Below are positions 35,675-46,495 of a DNA stretch of 64,000 nt, one piece after another. Both the position numbers and the translations under genes were made by a program. The notes under the pieces are model-generated. The model was not told where the DNA came from, did not search any database, and worked only from the letters and a program-made list of their open reading frames with translations. This DNA comes from Ctenosaura bakeri (Eukaryota > Chordata > Lepidosauria > Squamata > Iguanidae), in the NCBI GenBank assembly GCA_948474755.1, contig CAOLHI010003124.1:62001-126000 (forward strand). The letters run 5' to 3'. Position 1 is the stretch's first letter, and every line of letters begins with the position of its first letter.

Positions 35675-36805
35675 TTGGGATGGGCCAACTGAATCCTCAA
35701 ATCCTTGGGAAGGATTCGAGGTTCGCTAATCTGAATCCCTGTGCTAAAATAGGCAAACCAAATCTTTCAAATCCACCAACCAAATAGTTTGTTGGAGACC
35801 GGGATGCCTGAAAACCTGGAAGACCAGACATGCAAGGGGAGATGGCAAGTAGGTGAATTTTTTCCCTGGAGTAATAATGGCCTTTGCTAATAATTTCAGA
35901 AATTACATCTTGGGTTGTATTCTAATATATTTAAATTGAACATTTAATATTTAAGTTCTGCACTACTTTCTGTGCTGAAAATCAATGACATGTATAAATG
36001 CTGGGGTCGGTGGGTCTGACGCCTATCAGAAGTAGTGGTGCAGAGGGCAAGGTCACACAATCTCAGCCAGTGATTGCGACATGGAGGCCAGTGTACCCTC
36101 TTCCACAAGACCAGTGCCTGGTTGTAAACTTACAGCTAGAATAGGATGAGAAGTGAAATGTCTCTCATGGTTTCTCATGAGCCACATGACAAACCACATA
36201 TAACAGAAAGGAAAAATTGTTTTTAAAAATCCTGGGGCCCGCCAAAGGCCTGGTTGGCTGGAAGGTACAGTCTTCTTGAGATTTCAAGGACAGCTGAAAG
36301 ATTCCTTTGCACAGCTCCCTTGCAAAGCTCTTTCATACACAATTATGGAATTGGAAGTTTTACGAGGTGTCACAGCCTTCTCTACCAAAGTGTGCTGGTG
36401 CATCATCAAACTAGAAATCTCAGGATGCCATAAGGAGCTAGGCAAATAAAATCCAGTTTTGACCTGGATATCTCTGCACTGTAGTATGCGGCTCTGTTTA
36501 CACAGAAAATGTGGAATTAATCAACATTTTCCTGCTTGTGAAGAAAGGGCCTTCATGTCATTTTCAATCTGGGGAGATCCTGAGGCAAAACTATGACAAT
36601 TGTCCTGGCCAGATTTCTTCAGAGGGAGGTTTGCCTTTGCCTAGGCTTTTGCTAAGGTTGAGAGAGTGTGTCTTGCCCAAGATTACCCTTCTTTCCCTTG
36701 CTTTTTAAACCCTTTTTAAAAAAAGGATTAGAAATTTGTGAATTCCCAGAACCTTCCAGGAATTCTGATCTGGATTTGGAAAATTCTGGATTCGTCCCAT
36801 CCCTA
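35675..36805. mobile_element. hAT non-autonomous element (AGGGATGGG family), copy 2, perfect 8-bp target duplication
   Basis: The ends are TTGGGATGGGCCAACTGAAT and GGATTCGTCCCATCCCTA. The flanks TTTATGAG at 35667-35674 and 36806-36813 are identical. It aligns with copy 1 at 20732 across both ends. It has about 270 bp (roughly 35960-36260) absent from copy 1 and lacks the tandem duplication of copy 1. No transposase frame. Confidence 0.92.
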
Positions 36806-36924
36806 TTTATGAGTTTAAAAAATTAAACAACATTATTTTAAAAATATGATTAAAAATGGCTAAAAATGCCAAAACCATAATTTCTAGTAAAAGATTTTTA
36901 AAAATGCAGCACACTGCTTTACAT

Positions 36925-36943
36925 ACACACACACACACACACA
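36925..36943. repeat. (CA)n microsatellite
   Basis: An uninterrupted CA run of about nine units. Confidence 0.9.
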
Positions 36944-37031
36944 ATTGCTCCATAATTAGAATTCAAGAACCAGACTGAATAAAAACATCTTCATTTGTCA
37001 GTGGAAAGAGAGCACTAAGAGGGCCAACTAT

Positions 37032-37789
37032 GGCCCTTTTCGCACTAGGCTTTTTACGCGAGCGGGGGCGGGCGGCTTGCGGGAAAAGTCTAGTTCGGCA
37101 GCCTGCCGGTTCCCCGCTGGTTCCTTCCGCAGCCGAAGGAACCAGCTGGGAAACGGCACCGTCCCGGAGGCGGCGGCGGCTCGCGACTCCATCCCCCCCG
37201 CGGGCGCAAGAAAGGAGCCCGTCGCTCCTGGCGCGCGCCGGGGGGGCGGGCGCGACTGTCGCTCGCTCCTGGCGCGCGCGGGGGGGCTGCTCGCGACAGC
37301 CTCCCGCTCGCGTGCGCGCGCACGGGGGGCGGGCGCGACTGTCCCTCGCTCCTGGCGCGAGCGACAGTCGCGCCCGCCCCCCGCGCGCGCCAGGAGCGAG
37401 CGACAGTCACGCCTGCCCCCCCGCGCGCACGCGCGCGCGAGCAGGAGGCTGTCGCGAGCAGCCCCCCGCCTGTGCGAAGCAGGATGCTCTCGCATCCGCC
37501 GCGCTAGCTCCCCGCCCCGCCCCTTCCTTCCGCACGGGCGGAGGGAAGGAGGCACGACCCGGCCGCCTCCCCGACGCACCGCACTACAGGTGAGTGCGTG
37601 TGGGCGCCGGGAGCGTAGCGCGAGCGCGGGGTGATTTTCGCTTGAAAGCGAAAATCAAAAACCCCGCGCTCGCGCCGCTGCAGCCCCGTGAGAGCGCCGG
37701 AAGTGGGAGTGCGTCGTGCGGAGTGACGCTCCCACTCCCGCACGGCTCACGGGGCTATTTCGCCCGGGAAAGCCCGTGCGAAAAGGGCC
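37032..37789. mobile_element. CpG-dense PIF/Harbinger-like MITE
   Basis: The ends are GGCCCTTTTCGCACTAGG and the inverse CCCGTGCGAAAAGGGCC, flanked by identical TAT at 37029-37031 and 37790-37792. The 758-bp interior is extremely GC- and CpG-rich, with direct and inverted copies of a GCGACTGTCGCTCGCTCCTG-like unit and two large hairpins (37618-37675, 37684-37754). A CAGGTGAGT splice-donor-like motif is at 37587-37595. Overlapping open frames on both strands reflect base composition, not genes. Confidence 0.87.
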
Positions 37790-38488
37790 TATATGTCCCA
37801 CGGAAGAGAATTCCACAGCCTGAGAGCAGTCACAAAGAAGGATCCCTCCTGAGTCCGCACCAAAGAAGAGTGTTGAACAGGCATCCCACAGCACCACATT
37901 CTCAGTCTAAGAAAAATCAAAGACCCTGTAAAACAGAGTTTCATCCCAGGAGGACACAATGGTTAATGGTACTGAAAGCCACTGACAACCAACAGGGACA
38001 TATTCCCCCTGTTTAGGCAGCTGAGTAAGTCATCCACTAAGGTGTCTCTTTCTCATAGCCAGGCCTGAAGCTAGACTGAAATAGCTCTAGATAATCCATC
38101 TCATCTAGGAATCTTGAAGCTGGAAGGCCACAACATGCTCCTATATCTTGGACCAAACAAAGGGATACTGGAGACTGGCTGACAGTTCACCAGTATAATG
38201 GGGTCCAAGCAAGTCACATCCTCTTAGCCCCAAAGGAAAGCAAAGACAAACCTCCTCTGAACAACTCTTGCCAAGAAAAGCCCATGATAGTTTGCTTTAG
38301 GGTTGCCATAAGTCAGAAACAACTTGAAGGCACAGAACAACAACAACAACAACACTATTTTAATTACAGTCTTTGCAGGAGAAGTGGGTGACTGACTTTA
38401 GAAAGAAGAAACACAAGCAGCAGAGGCTGAAATCAAAATTGACCATAGGTCCATTGCAAAACACTTGATTTGCATGTAGAAGACACTG

Positions 38489-41099
38489 GGGGCTTTCCTC
38501 ATTACACTGTTATAGTGCTATTATTCCATTTTCAACATCCTATGGAATCCTGGGGCTTGCAGTTTAGGGAGGGGCATTTATTTATTTTTTTATATATAAA
38601 AATTTATTTAATGTACAGGTTCTTTTTGGTTTACAGTTGTTACTAGAATAACAATTAGAAAAGATTTCCATACACATCAGAAGCAAATATAAAAAACAAA
38701 TAAAGCAAATACTACAACTAAAGTATACTCCATCCAGATCGGATCAGTCTCTATAAACTATTACTGAAGAATCTCCCCATTTTTGACCCAAATATGTAAT
38801 TAGATCTTCCCAGTCCTTCCTAAAATTATCTAAAGATTTATCATTTAATAACATAGCTAGCCTATCCAGTTCTAATATTTCATAAATATCCACAAGCCAC
38901 AAATCAATGCTAGGTATCTCTTTTTTCCAATCTTTTTCATAAAGGATTTAGCCTTGGTTATTAATTACCATTTTTTATGTTGCTCTTTATATAACTCCCC
39001 ACAGAACTAAACATATTCAATAAATACAATTCTGGTTTCATAGGAAAGTTTTTCTTTATAATCTTAGTGATTTTTAAATAAATATTCTTCCAGTATTTTT
39101 TTGCCTTCCTACAATTCCACCAACAGTGGTAAAACAAACCTCTTTCTGATTTGCATTTCCAACACTTTTCGTTACCACCTCTGTATATTTTTGCAATTTT
39201 AGCTGGAGTTAGATGCCATCTGTAGAGCATCCTGTAGTAGTTTTCTTTAAGCAATTGGCAAGCTGTAAAGTTTAAATCCCTCCAAGTTTGGATCCAGTCA
39301 CCCAATTGAAGAGGATAGCCAATATCCTGGGCCCATTTGATCATACTAGTTTGAACAGTCTCTTCTTCTAATTCCCATTTTAAAAATAAAATTTAGCTAT
39401 TAGTTGTTTATTACCAGCTTCTAAGATGACATCTAACTCTGATGGAAAATTCTTTAGATGTTCTTCCTTCATGCCCAATTTAAACCTGTGGTAGAGTTGC
39501 ATATATAAAAACCAAGAACAACTCATCCCTTGAATAAATAATTCTTCTCTAGGTCAGAATGTTATCTTGAAATTTTAATAGCTTGTGATAAGTCCAACAG
39601 TTTGTTTGAGAATTATTTGAAGTATTGAAAAATGCTTCTTGCGGGGACACTCATAATGGTATTTGTAGGCATATTCGATATTTATATTTCGTCCATTGCA
39701 CCAAGTTTTAAACCAAATAGTAACTGGCAAAAAACCTCAATCCTGGAATACTGCTAATGTCTCAGTGATACCCAAAGAAGGAAAGGAGATAACGAATCCA
39801 CAAAATTACAGATCAATTTCTCTATTGAATCAAGACTATAAACTATTTACTTCAATCCTGGTAGAAAGATTTAAGAAAATACTTGTTTATTGGATTCACA
39901 GAGACCAATTGGGATTTCTTCCTGGCCATCACTTAAAAGATAATGCCTGCAATTTCATAAATATAATACAATACTGCCAATCCCATTAAGATAAAAAAAT
40001 GACTTTGATATTCTTAGATGCTGAAAAAGCATTCGACAATGTATCTTGGGAATTTATGGTTCAAGTTCTTCAGAAGATGAACATTAGAGATAACTTTATT
40101 AAATAGATTAAAGCAATCTATTGAGAATAGGAGGCCTATATAATGAGAGAGAACTAATTTAGTTAAAGTTGAAAAAGAAACTAGGCAAAGTTGCCCATTT
40201 TCACCACTTCTTTTCTTGATTGTGATCGAAATACTTAACAATGCAATAAGAAGTGAAGAGAGATAAAAGGCTTAAAAATCAAGGATACGACATTCAAGCT
40301 TCAGGCCTATGCAGATGACCTTACGTAAGATAATCTTGGAAAATCCTACCCAATCTATAGACAAACTTATCCAGATATTGGAAGAATTCAGCCAGGTTGC
40401 AGGATTTAAAATTAACCAGGATGAATCTATAATATTGACAAAGAATCTGTCTAAGAATGAGGAGGAAAAGTTAAAACTTAAAACAAAATTTAAAATTCAA
40501 AAGAAAAGAAAACATTTACATATTTGGCTCTCTAAAAATAATAAAGCCTTTTTGAAAATAATTCTCTTAAAATCTGGAACGAAATTAAGAAGGAATTTAC
40601 ATCTTGTAACAAACTAAAATTGTCTCTGCTTGGAAAAACTGCTGCTGTAAAGATGAATATATTATCAAAAATAATTTTCTTTTTCAGAACATCCCTGTTA
40701 TAACCAGATGGGTTATTTCCAGTCAATGGAAACAAGATCTAACAAAATTTATTTGGGCTAGGAAAAAGCCAAGAATAAAATGGAACATAATGGCAGATCA
40801 TAGAGGGGGGGGGGCTTGGGTCTTCCTGATTTACAAATATATGCCCATGCCAATGCTTTAGCATGGATAATAGACTGGATCACATTAGATAATAAAAGAT
40901 TACTGTTCTTGGAAGGAGCAGATCTAGCTCAGGGATGGCATTTTTTTATTTGTTATTCTAAGAAACAACCTGATAGGTAAGGGCCTTTAGAATTCTCAGC
41001 CAGGGAGCTCTTTGGCCTCAGTAAACTATAAAACCCCAGAATTCCACGGGATGTTGAAAGTGGAATAATAGCACTATAAGAGTGAAGTGCAGAAAGGCA
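38489..41099. mobile_element. Fold-back PIF/Harbinger-like MITE split by an L1
   Basis: The left part (38489-38578) has ATTACACTGTTATAGTGCTA and CATTTTCAACATCCTATGGA; the right part (40979-41099) has the inverses GGGATGTTGAAAGTGGAATA and ATAGCACTATAAGAGTGAAG. Together they match the intact element at 54499-54695. The ends are degraded (GGGCTTTCCTC / AGAAAGGCAC). Confidence 0.8.
38579..40978 (-). mobile_element. L1 LINE with 5' inversion (twin-primed), ORF2 fragments
   Basis: The left 1.1 kb (to about 39685) is minus-sense: a T/A-rich 3' end at 38579, then the ORF2 C-terminus with CWKCKSERGLFYHCWWNC (a CCHC-like C-x2-C-x8-H-x4-C motif). The right 1.3 kb (about 39685-40978) is plus-sense ORF2 reverse transcriptase: NYRSISLLNQDYK, DQLGF, FLDAEKAFD near 40012 and the catalytic YADD at 40309-40320, then LENPTQSIDKLIQILEEF. 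Opposite orientations in one insert are the signature of twin priming. Flanks GGGCATTT and GGGCCTTT look like a diverged target duplication. Many frameshifts make it inactive. Confidence 0.87.
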
Positions 41100-41688
41100 C
41101 TGAGTTGAACCCCTGAGATTTCCAGTTAACCTTTCTTTGCTTGAGACCTCATAAAGGCATTACTAAAATTGGTAAACTGAGTTAAATTAGTACAAGACAG
41201 TTTCCTATGAGCCTTGAATTAGGTTCATAGCTATAAAAAAAAATGAGCAGGAAATTCTACCAAGCATCTGAAACTCTCTCAGGACCAAATAGTGAAGCAG
41301 AAATATAGAATACTGTAGGTTTTGATTTTCTACACACTGTGACTAAGCCAAACAAGGAGTGGGAACACAAAGCAAGTTGGGAGGAGCAGCATTATCAGTG
41401 AATGGGGTGTGAAAACGTAGTAGGAGGTTGCTTTGCTTAACATCAGAGGGCAGCTAGTCTACAAATTATAGGTTTTCCACCATTTATTTTCTGAGTTAAC
41501 AGGAACCTTTATTTACAAAGAAACAGATCTGATTTTTCTATCCCTTATCCAAGGTGTCCATATTTATGCATTGAAAGCCAAAGCATTGCTGCAGCTTCCA
41601 CGTGGTAAGGCCGCCACTACTGCTAGGTGGGAGGGTATCTACGTGGATGGGGGCAAATTGAGGGCATTGCCAAATTGCTAGCTTTGCA

Positions 41689-41792
41689 GTAACTTAAAAT
41701 GTCAATTGAACTTTTGGAAATACAGTTTAGGCATCCAAAGAAAAGGGCAGGCAAGGCTATGAAAGGAATATGAACACAACCAATATGAGAAG
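41689..41792. repeat. Unclassified interspersed repeat, copy B
   Basis: It matches copy A at 32697-32800. Upstream, CAAATTGAGGGCATTGC at 41654-41670 recurs as CAGATTGAGGGCATTGC near 43671-43689, so the family may be longer than the aligned part. Confidence 0.55.
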
Positions 41793-42283
41793 TCAAGATA
41801 TGAATGATTTTCAGTGTCACAAGGCTTATCCAGAAAAGAAAAAATGGCCCTTGAAGTATCAAACTTTCCAATTCTTTTTGTTTTGATTGTTACTGCATAT
41901 TCATGGTTTTGCATCCAAACTTTTTTTGGGCTTCTCTTTTTCTCCCTTCCTTGTGTCCTTCCTGCTACCTCTCTCATTCATTACGTGGCACATTGAGACT
42001 CAGGCAACATTTCAGGAACTGACTTTCATCAATTTCCATGGAGTCATTTTTAATTATTATTCAGGAGTTATAGTCAAAGCATTAAAGTGCTTTTGTGATA
42101 TTACACTATTCAAACTTTAGAATCATTTTCTTTCATGCCTAGCTTTCCTCTTTCCCTCATGTGATCTCTGTTGAATCTGCTATCCTGAGAACAGTAATCA
42201 TAGCCAGCTCCAAAATAAGGCAGCCAGTCAGCCATGGAGAAGTACATTGCATTTTGGGAAGTATGGGGTTAATTTAAATTGCG

Positions 42284-42470
42284 TGTGCATCCAGACTTCT
42301 GATTTTATACTGGATTAAAATTAACTGACCTGGGGAACTAGTATAAAAAGTCTCTGATATCCTGCAGCTGACAGAAAATTTTCTGGGATAAACAAAATGT
42401 GTATGGATCTCCAAAATAAAATCAGAAAGAACAGGGATGAAAGCTGGGACTCTTAAAATCAGTCCGTGTA
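42284..42470. mobile_element. MITE with CCAGACT-type ends, intact copy
   Basis: Left end GTGCATCCAGACTTCTGATT, right end inverse AAAATCAGTCCGTGTAT. The interior AGCTGACAGAAAATTTTCTG and GGGATAAACAAAATGTGTAT recurs in inverse at 46840-46960, which together with 47478-47578 forms a second copy. Confidence 0.7.
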
Positions 42471-42572
42471 TCTGCTCTGACCTTGGGAATGGGAAGAAAA
42501 AGTCCTTGTAAGTGGTGGGAATTTCCTGGAAATATGTCAGTAGTGGGAAACATCCTGTAGATCTCCTGCCAT

Positions 42573-42592
42573 CACACACACACACACACACA
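42573..42592. repeat. (CA)n microsatellite
   Basis: About ten CA units followed by an AATAAAATAAAAT run. Confidence 0.9.
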
Positions 42593-43007
42593 ATAAAATA
42601 AAATAAAATCAGAAAGGACAGGAACAAACCAGAGACTTTCTGGTTATGCCAGTCAGTCTAGACTGACCAGTCCAAAGTCAACTAGTGAGTTTCATAGATA
42701 AGTGGAAATCTAAGCCTGCATCTCTCCTAGTTCTAATCCAATATCCTCTCCAACCACTGTCCTACATTTTGGCAATCTCTCTCTCTCTCATTATTTAGAA
42801 ATTATTTCAAAATAACAATGAAACAAAGGACAATTATAAACCTTAGATCTAAGTTGGTTTTAAACAACCATTGTAGCACATTGAATGCATAATATATCAT
42901 TTTGGTTGCGCTCTAGTTTGAGAGGTGCTGTACCCAAAACATAAGATAAACTGGCCTCTGTAATTTAAACTATCATAAGATGGTTTGAGTCCCAACAAGA
43001 TAAAACT

Positions 43008-43120
43008 GGGGGAAGAAGAAGAAGAAGAAGAAGAAGAAGAAGAAGAAGAAGAGGAGGAGGAGGAGGAGGAGGAGGAGGAGGAGGAGGAGGAGAGGAGGAG
43101 GAGGAGGAGGAGGAAGAAGA
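43008..43120. repeat. 113-bp pure-purine tract, (GAA)n then (GAG)n
   Basis: Every base from 43008 to 43120 is A or G: about 13 GAA units, then about 20 GAG/GGA units, then GAAGAAGA. It yields poly-Glu and poly-Ser open frames that are not genes. Such tracts can form triplex DNA. Confidence 0.97.
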
Positions 43121-45032
43121 TTTTAAATGATGGCCAGATAAATGCTTCTAAGAAGCTCACAACAGGGCAGGAAGGCCATCACTTCCTCCTCCCCACTATT
43201 TCCACCTGTCTCCAGCAATTGGTATCTAGAGGTGAGGGCCACCTATTATTAAGCAGAGTAAAATGGCTGATGCAGGCAGACAATAGGGAAGTGTCATGAA
43301 AAAGCTGTAAATAGCTATTTAATTTGACTTTATTGCATTTTCTACTGCTGAGAAGCAGCAAAAAACACAGAGGTGATAATGAAGTTTTCTGCCTCACAAA
43401 CTAACACCAATTGGCTGGATTTGGATAGGGTGCTCTTTGTTGGAACATCAAAGTGCCTTGGACCAGGTCTGTCCAAGGGCTCAGAGTGCCTCTAGATGGA
43501 GTGTTCCTAATGCAACCGAGTGTGGCTCTTCCCTCTTCTCCTCCTTATTCAATTTTCTCTAGTAAGAACAAAAAGATTGAAGAAATGGCAGAGGAGGGTA
43601 CCCAAGAAGTTGACAAGGACATCTGGATCCAGGGCCGCTGCAGGAGTATAGGAACTACAGGGAGGGGAGGCAGATTGAGGGCATTGCTTCCCTAAATAAG
43701 AATTCACCTCCACTTTTTGTGTTTATTTTGGCCTATAATTCTCATCAGCCCCACCTATGTATGTACTGGAGGAGACATATAAAACTCCATTCAGAGTTGT
43801 ATGTTTTCCTTTCTGAATACAGTTCTCTCTACTTCACTGACTGTAAGGGTGATGACTTGCAATTAATGTAAGATTTTTTCCCCTTGTATCTGTTGTAGTC
43901 TAATAAATTCAACATATATTGCTGTCTGAAGTAATTTGGACTTAATTCATTCCCAGGTATACTTTGTAAATATGCTGCAGGTAAGTTGCTTCTTCAGTTT
44001 ATATTAAATGGAGTCAATATGGCCGTGTAGATAAAGTATTAAATAAAAAAGGATTATCCAGGCTGTTGAGTCCCTTGATACAACACTGTAGCAACTTTAT
44101 GGAACATACCAGCCTATCCCCCTTTCTAGTGTGAAATACTGAATTCTGGATGATTTATCATACCATAGGAAAACTTCCCCATTCTTTCAGTACTCTGCTC
44201 ACCAATCTTGACTAGCCAGCTTGTCTGCTTTAAACACTTCTATCACTTTGAAATCCTGCATTCTGACAGGACAAAAATTTCAAGTTATGGCGGTGAAGTT
44301 ATCATGCATTATCAGACAAAGCAAATGAGCTGCACAGAAGTGGTTTGTGTAAAGTCAAGCACGCCAATCCAGTAATGTCAGGAGACAGTAACTACATTCG
44401 GACCCCCCCTCCGAAATGAGTCTTGCATGTATAAAAGTTTGTGGCACAACGACATCTGTACTAATTAGGCACTGAATCAGAGACGTTGCTGGATTACAGC
44501 CATATGTCCCAGCCAAAGTGATTTCTGGGATGGAGGTGTGTTCCTCTCTGTAATGTTTGTCTAGATCTATCCCTGAACCTAGGCCAGGTTTGTCAGAATG
44601 TCTTGGTGTAAATGTAGATAGTGCAACCCAGGTTTTCTGTTAGGAATCTGGGAAGGCTGGAACAGTAAACCTGTAGTTTTAAAGAGTGAAGGAAACACAT
44701 AGCAACAAAGCCTGCACTCTTTAAGGGTCTAATGAATCCGCATTATTACTTTGACTGCCTCCAGGCCTCCAAGCACCACGTACTCCAAGTCAGCCTTTCC
44801 TGACACTTGCTGCCAACAAAAAAAAGTGCATCCGGAAGTTGGTCAGGGTTGTAGCCTGGCAACACTCTATTTTAAATCAAAGCAATTCCCTTTAGGAAGT
44901 GTACATGGCAGTGAACAAAACCAACCACACTCTGCCTTTGTGGACACAGGGCCAGTAAGGATAAGTGAAAAGATGATCTTCTAATTGCACTGCTGCTAGT
45001 TTTGGCTGTGCAGCCCCCAAAATAGTGTAATG
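43121..45032. other. Intergenic, no gene recognised
   Basis: Includes a 6-bp stem hairpin TTCGGA/TCCGAA around a C7 loop at 44398-44416 and a CTCATCAGCCCC half-MITE arm near 43743. Otherwise nothing is identified. Confidence 0.45.
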
Positions 45033-45409
45033 CATACCCTCTAACATTTTGTAGGTGTAAACTGGGACAAATGTGGTGAAGCAGAGTGTGGTCAAGGGGG
45101 CGGAAGTTATTAATGAGGAAGAACACATAAGCTAAGAGAAAGTGTAGTAGTTTACTTTTGTTTGAGTCTACTGGGAAGGGTCAGGTATCACCTCTCCTCT
45201 TCTCTCTTCCCTTGCTGAGTTGAGTATAAATTGCTTTTGTGCTTTGAACTCAGTTAGCAGCAGTTGAAGTAAGCTGAGGACAAAAGGAGACAGTGCGAGG
45301 AGGAGAGAGAAACTGGGAACATTTTGCAATTGAACAGCAATTGAAAAAGTGGAAAGACAGAGGATTAATTGGGACTGTTCCTGCTAAATTGGGACAGTTG
45401 GAGGGTATG
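45033..45409. mobile_element. Non-autonomous DNA element with CATACCCTC ends
   Basis: Left end CATACCCTCTAACATTTTG and right end inverse AGTTGGAGGGTATG. A TTGGGACTGTTCCTGC / AATTGGGACAG sub-terminal pair lies near the right end. The flanks do not give a clear target duplication, so the superfamily (probably hAT) is uncertain. Confidence 0.6.
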
Positions 45410-45533
45410 ATATGATTGTTAAATCTGAACAGCAGTGAACAGAATCAAATTACAACGCTGTGGTTTGAACTGGTGGGTTGTAGTTGTATAGCTTCAACAG
45501 GGCAGCCCCCAGGGCGCTCATCTCTGATGGAAG

Positions 45534-46495
45534 TGTTACCCTATTCTCTGGGGGTCCTGGGAGGGACGCCCGAATAACCAAACCAAAAAGCTGGAGCACT
45601 CATTAAAGCTAGCGAGAGGCAGGGTAATGTAGCAGGATCTTGCAACCCAGCATCTACGGGGTCAGGTCAGTCAAGCAGTCAGACAGTTTTAAAATAGCAA
45701 AAAAATGGTGTTTTATTAAAGGACGAACAAACAGTAAAGACACCACAACCACACAGCTAATGGAGGAATTAGAAATATGGATTTTCGGGGGAAACGAGTG
45801 ATACGACACCTTTCTCGTAGTCCTGAAGAAGCCGGAAGGTAGAGTTTGTTGGGGTGCAGGAGAGAAAGCTCAGCACGGTTCGCTGAGGGGAGCTCGCCAG
45901 ACAAAACGACAGCAAGGCAGTCTGGAGCTTGGGAGCGGGGTGGGGTTAAGCGGGCTCAGTTACCGGAACTGAGGGGACGGCTCGCCAGACACAGCGGCAG
46001 CAAGGCTGGATGGTATTCAGGAGCGATCCGAGGTGGTCTCGGAATCGGGAGGTTTATATAGGGTGAATTGTGACTGCAGGCCATGCCTTACTCGGTGAGA
46101 ACAATGCGAGTTTGGAGCGGGACAAAGCTTTGGAAAAGGTCGAGTTTAACATGATCGGCTTAGCGCAGAATCAACAATAGTGTAGCCAGTATGTAAATGC
46201 AAGGTGCTTAGCTTGGCTTTGTAAGACTATCGGCTCAGAGCCGGATGCCTTTGTTAGTGTTGCGCTTAAGAAAAAGGGTGTTTGCAGGAGAGATCCCTGA
46301 AGCAACGGAGTGGCTCTGTTCTGCCTGCCTAGGTGGAGAATGGAATGTCCAACAATTACGGGCCGCACCTGTTTACGTGCTTGTCCGGAGGTCTCGCAAA
46401 CACGTGGGGCAGGGTGGCAGAGGAAGGCCGAATGGTTTTGATATCAAAAAGAGATATCTAGTGCTATCACCGGGTAGGTCTGGGCCGAAGTAACA
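45534..46495 (-). mobile_element. Solo LTR of an endogenous retrovirus-like or LTR retrotransposon
   Basis: The segment runs TGTTAC...GTAACA, with identical 4-bp flanks GAAG (45530-45533, 46496-46499). On the minus strand it has a TATATAAA box near 46050-46058 and an AATAAA signal near 45712, about 340 bp downstream, giving a U3-R-U5 order with a long R region. No internal gag, pol or env sequence adjoins it, so it is a solo LTR left by recombination. A 4-bp duplication is commonest in class I (gamma-like) ERVs, which is an inference here. Confidence 0.82.

Larger units (their letters stand above)
35543..38201 (-). mobile_element. L2-clade LINE inserted in the SINE, itself split by two DNA transposons
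   Basis: The 3' terminus lies at the left (inverse TTATCCCACCATTTCCCCCA and AGTGACTCACAA). At the right (37920-38201), the minus strand carries decayed L2 reverse transcriptase sequence upstream of the catalytic core: AGCCAGGCCTGAAGCTAGAC encodes an SGFRPG-like stretch. The middle of the ORF is deleted. A hAT (35675-36805) and a Harbinger-like MITE (37032-37789) interrupt it. Confidence 0.75.
35490..38354 (+). mobile_element. tRNA-derived SINE split by an L2-clade LINE (outer layer of a nest)
   Basis: The left SINE piece (to about 35542) reads GAATACCAGCTCAGCCACAG then AAACCCACTGGGAGAC. The right piece (from about 38202) resumes CCAAGCAAGTCACATCCTCT, continues through TGAACAACTCTTGCCAAGAA, and ends AACTTGAAGGCACAGAACAA with a (CAA)n tail to 38354. 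The two pieces are consecutive in the complete SINE at 30656, so the 2.66 kb between them is inserted. Confidence 0.7.

Noticed and set aside
35564..36943. Short-unit repeats considered as a CRISPR array
   Set aside because: They are simple microsatellites (TTGG, CA) without unique spacers, in a vertebrate genome.
37028..37634. Long overlapping open frames on both strands (up to 187 codons) in the GC-rich block
   Set aside because: They overlap in several frames, consist of Arg/Ala/Pro/Gly-rich low-complexity sequence, and coincide exactly with a CpG-dense MITE. GC-rich DNA has few stop codons.
39696..40617. Reverse transcriptase-like frames, considered as a host gene
   Set aside because: Motifs (DAEKAFD, YADD) are those of L1 ORF2. 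The frames are broken and sit in a truncated, inverted L1 insertion.
42897..43299. Poly-Glu (plus) and poly-Ser (minus) frames
   Set aside because: They are direct translations of the (GAA)n(GAG)n purine tract with no conserved flanks.
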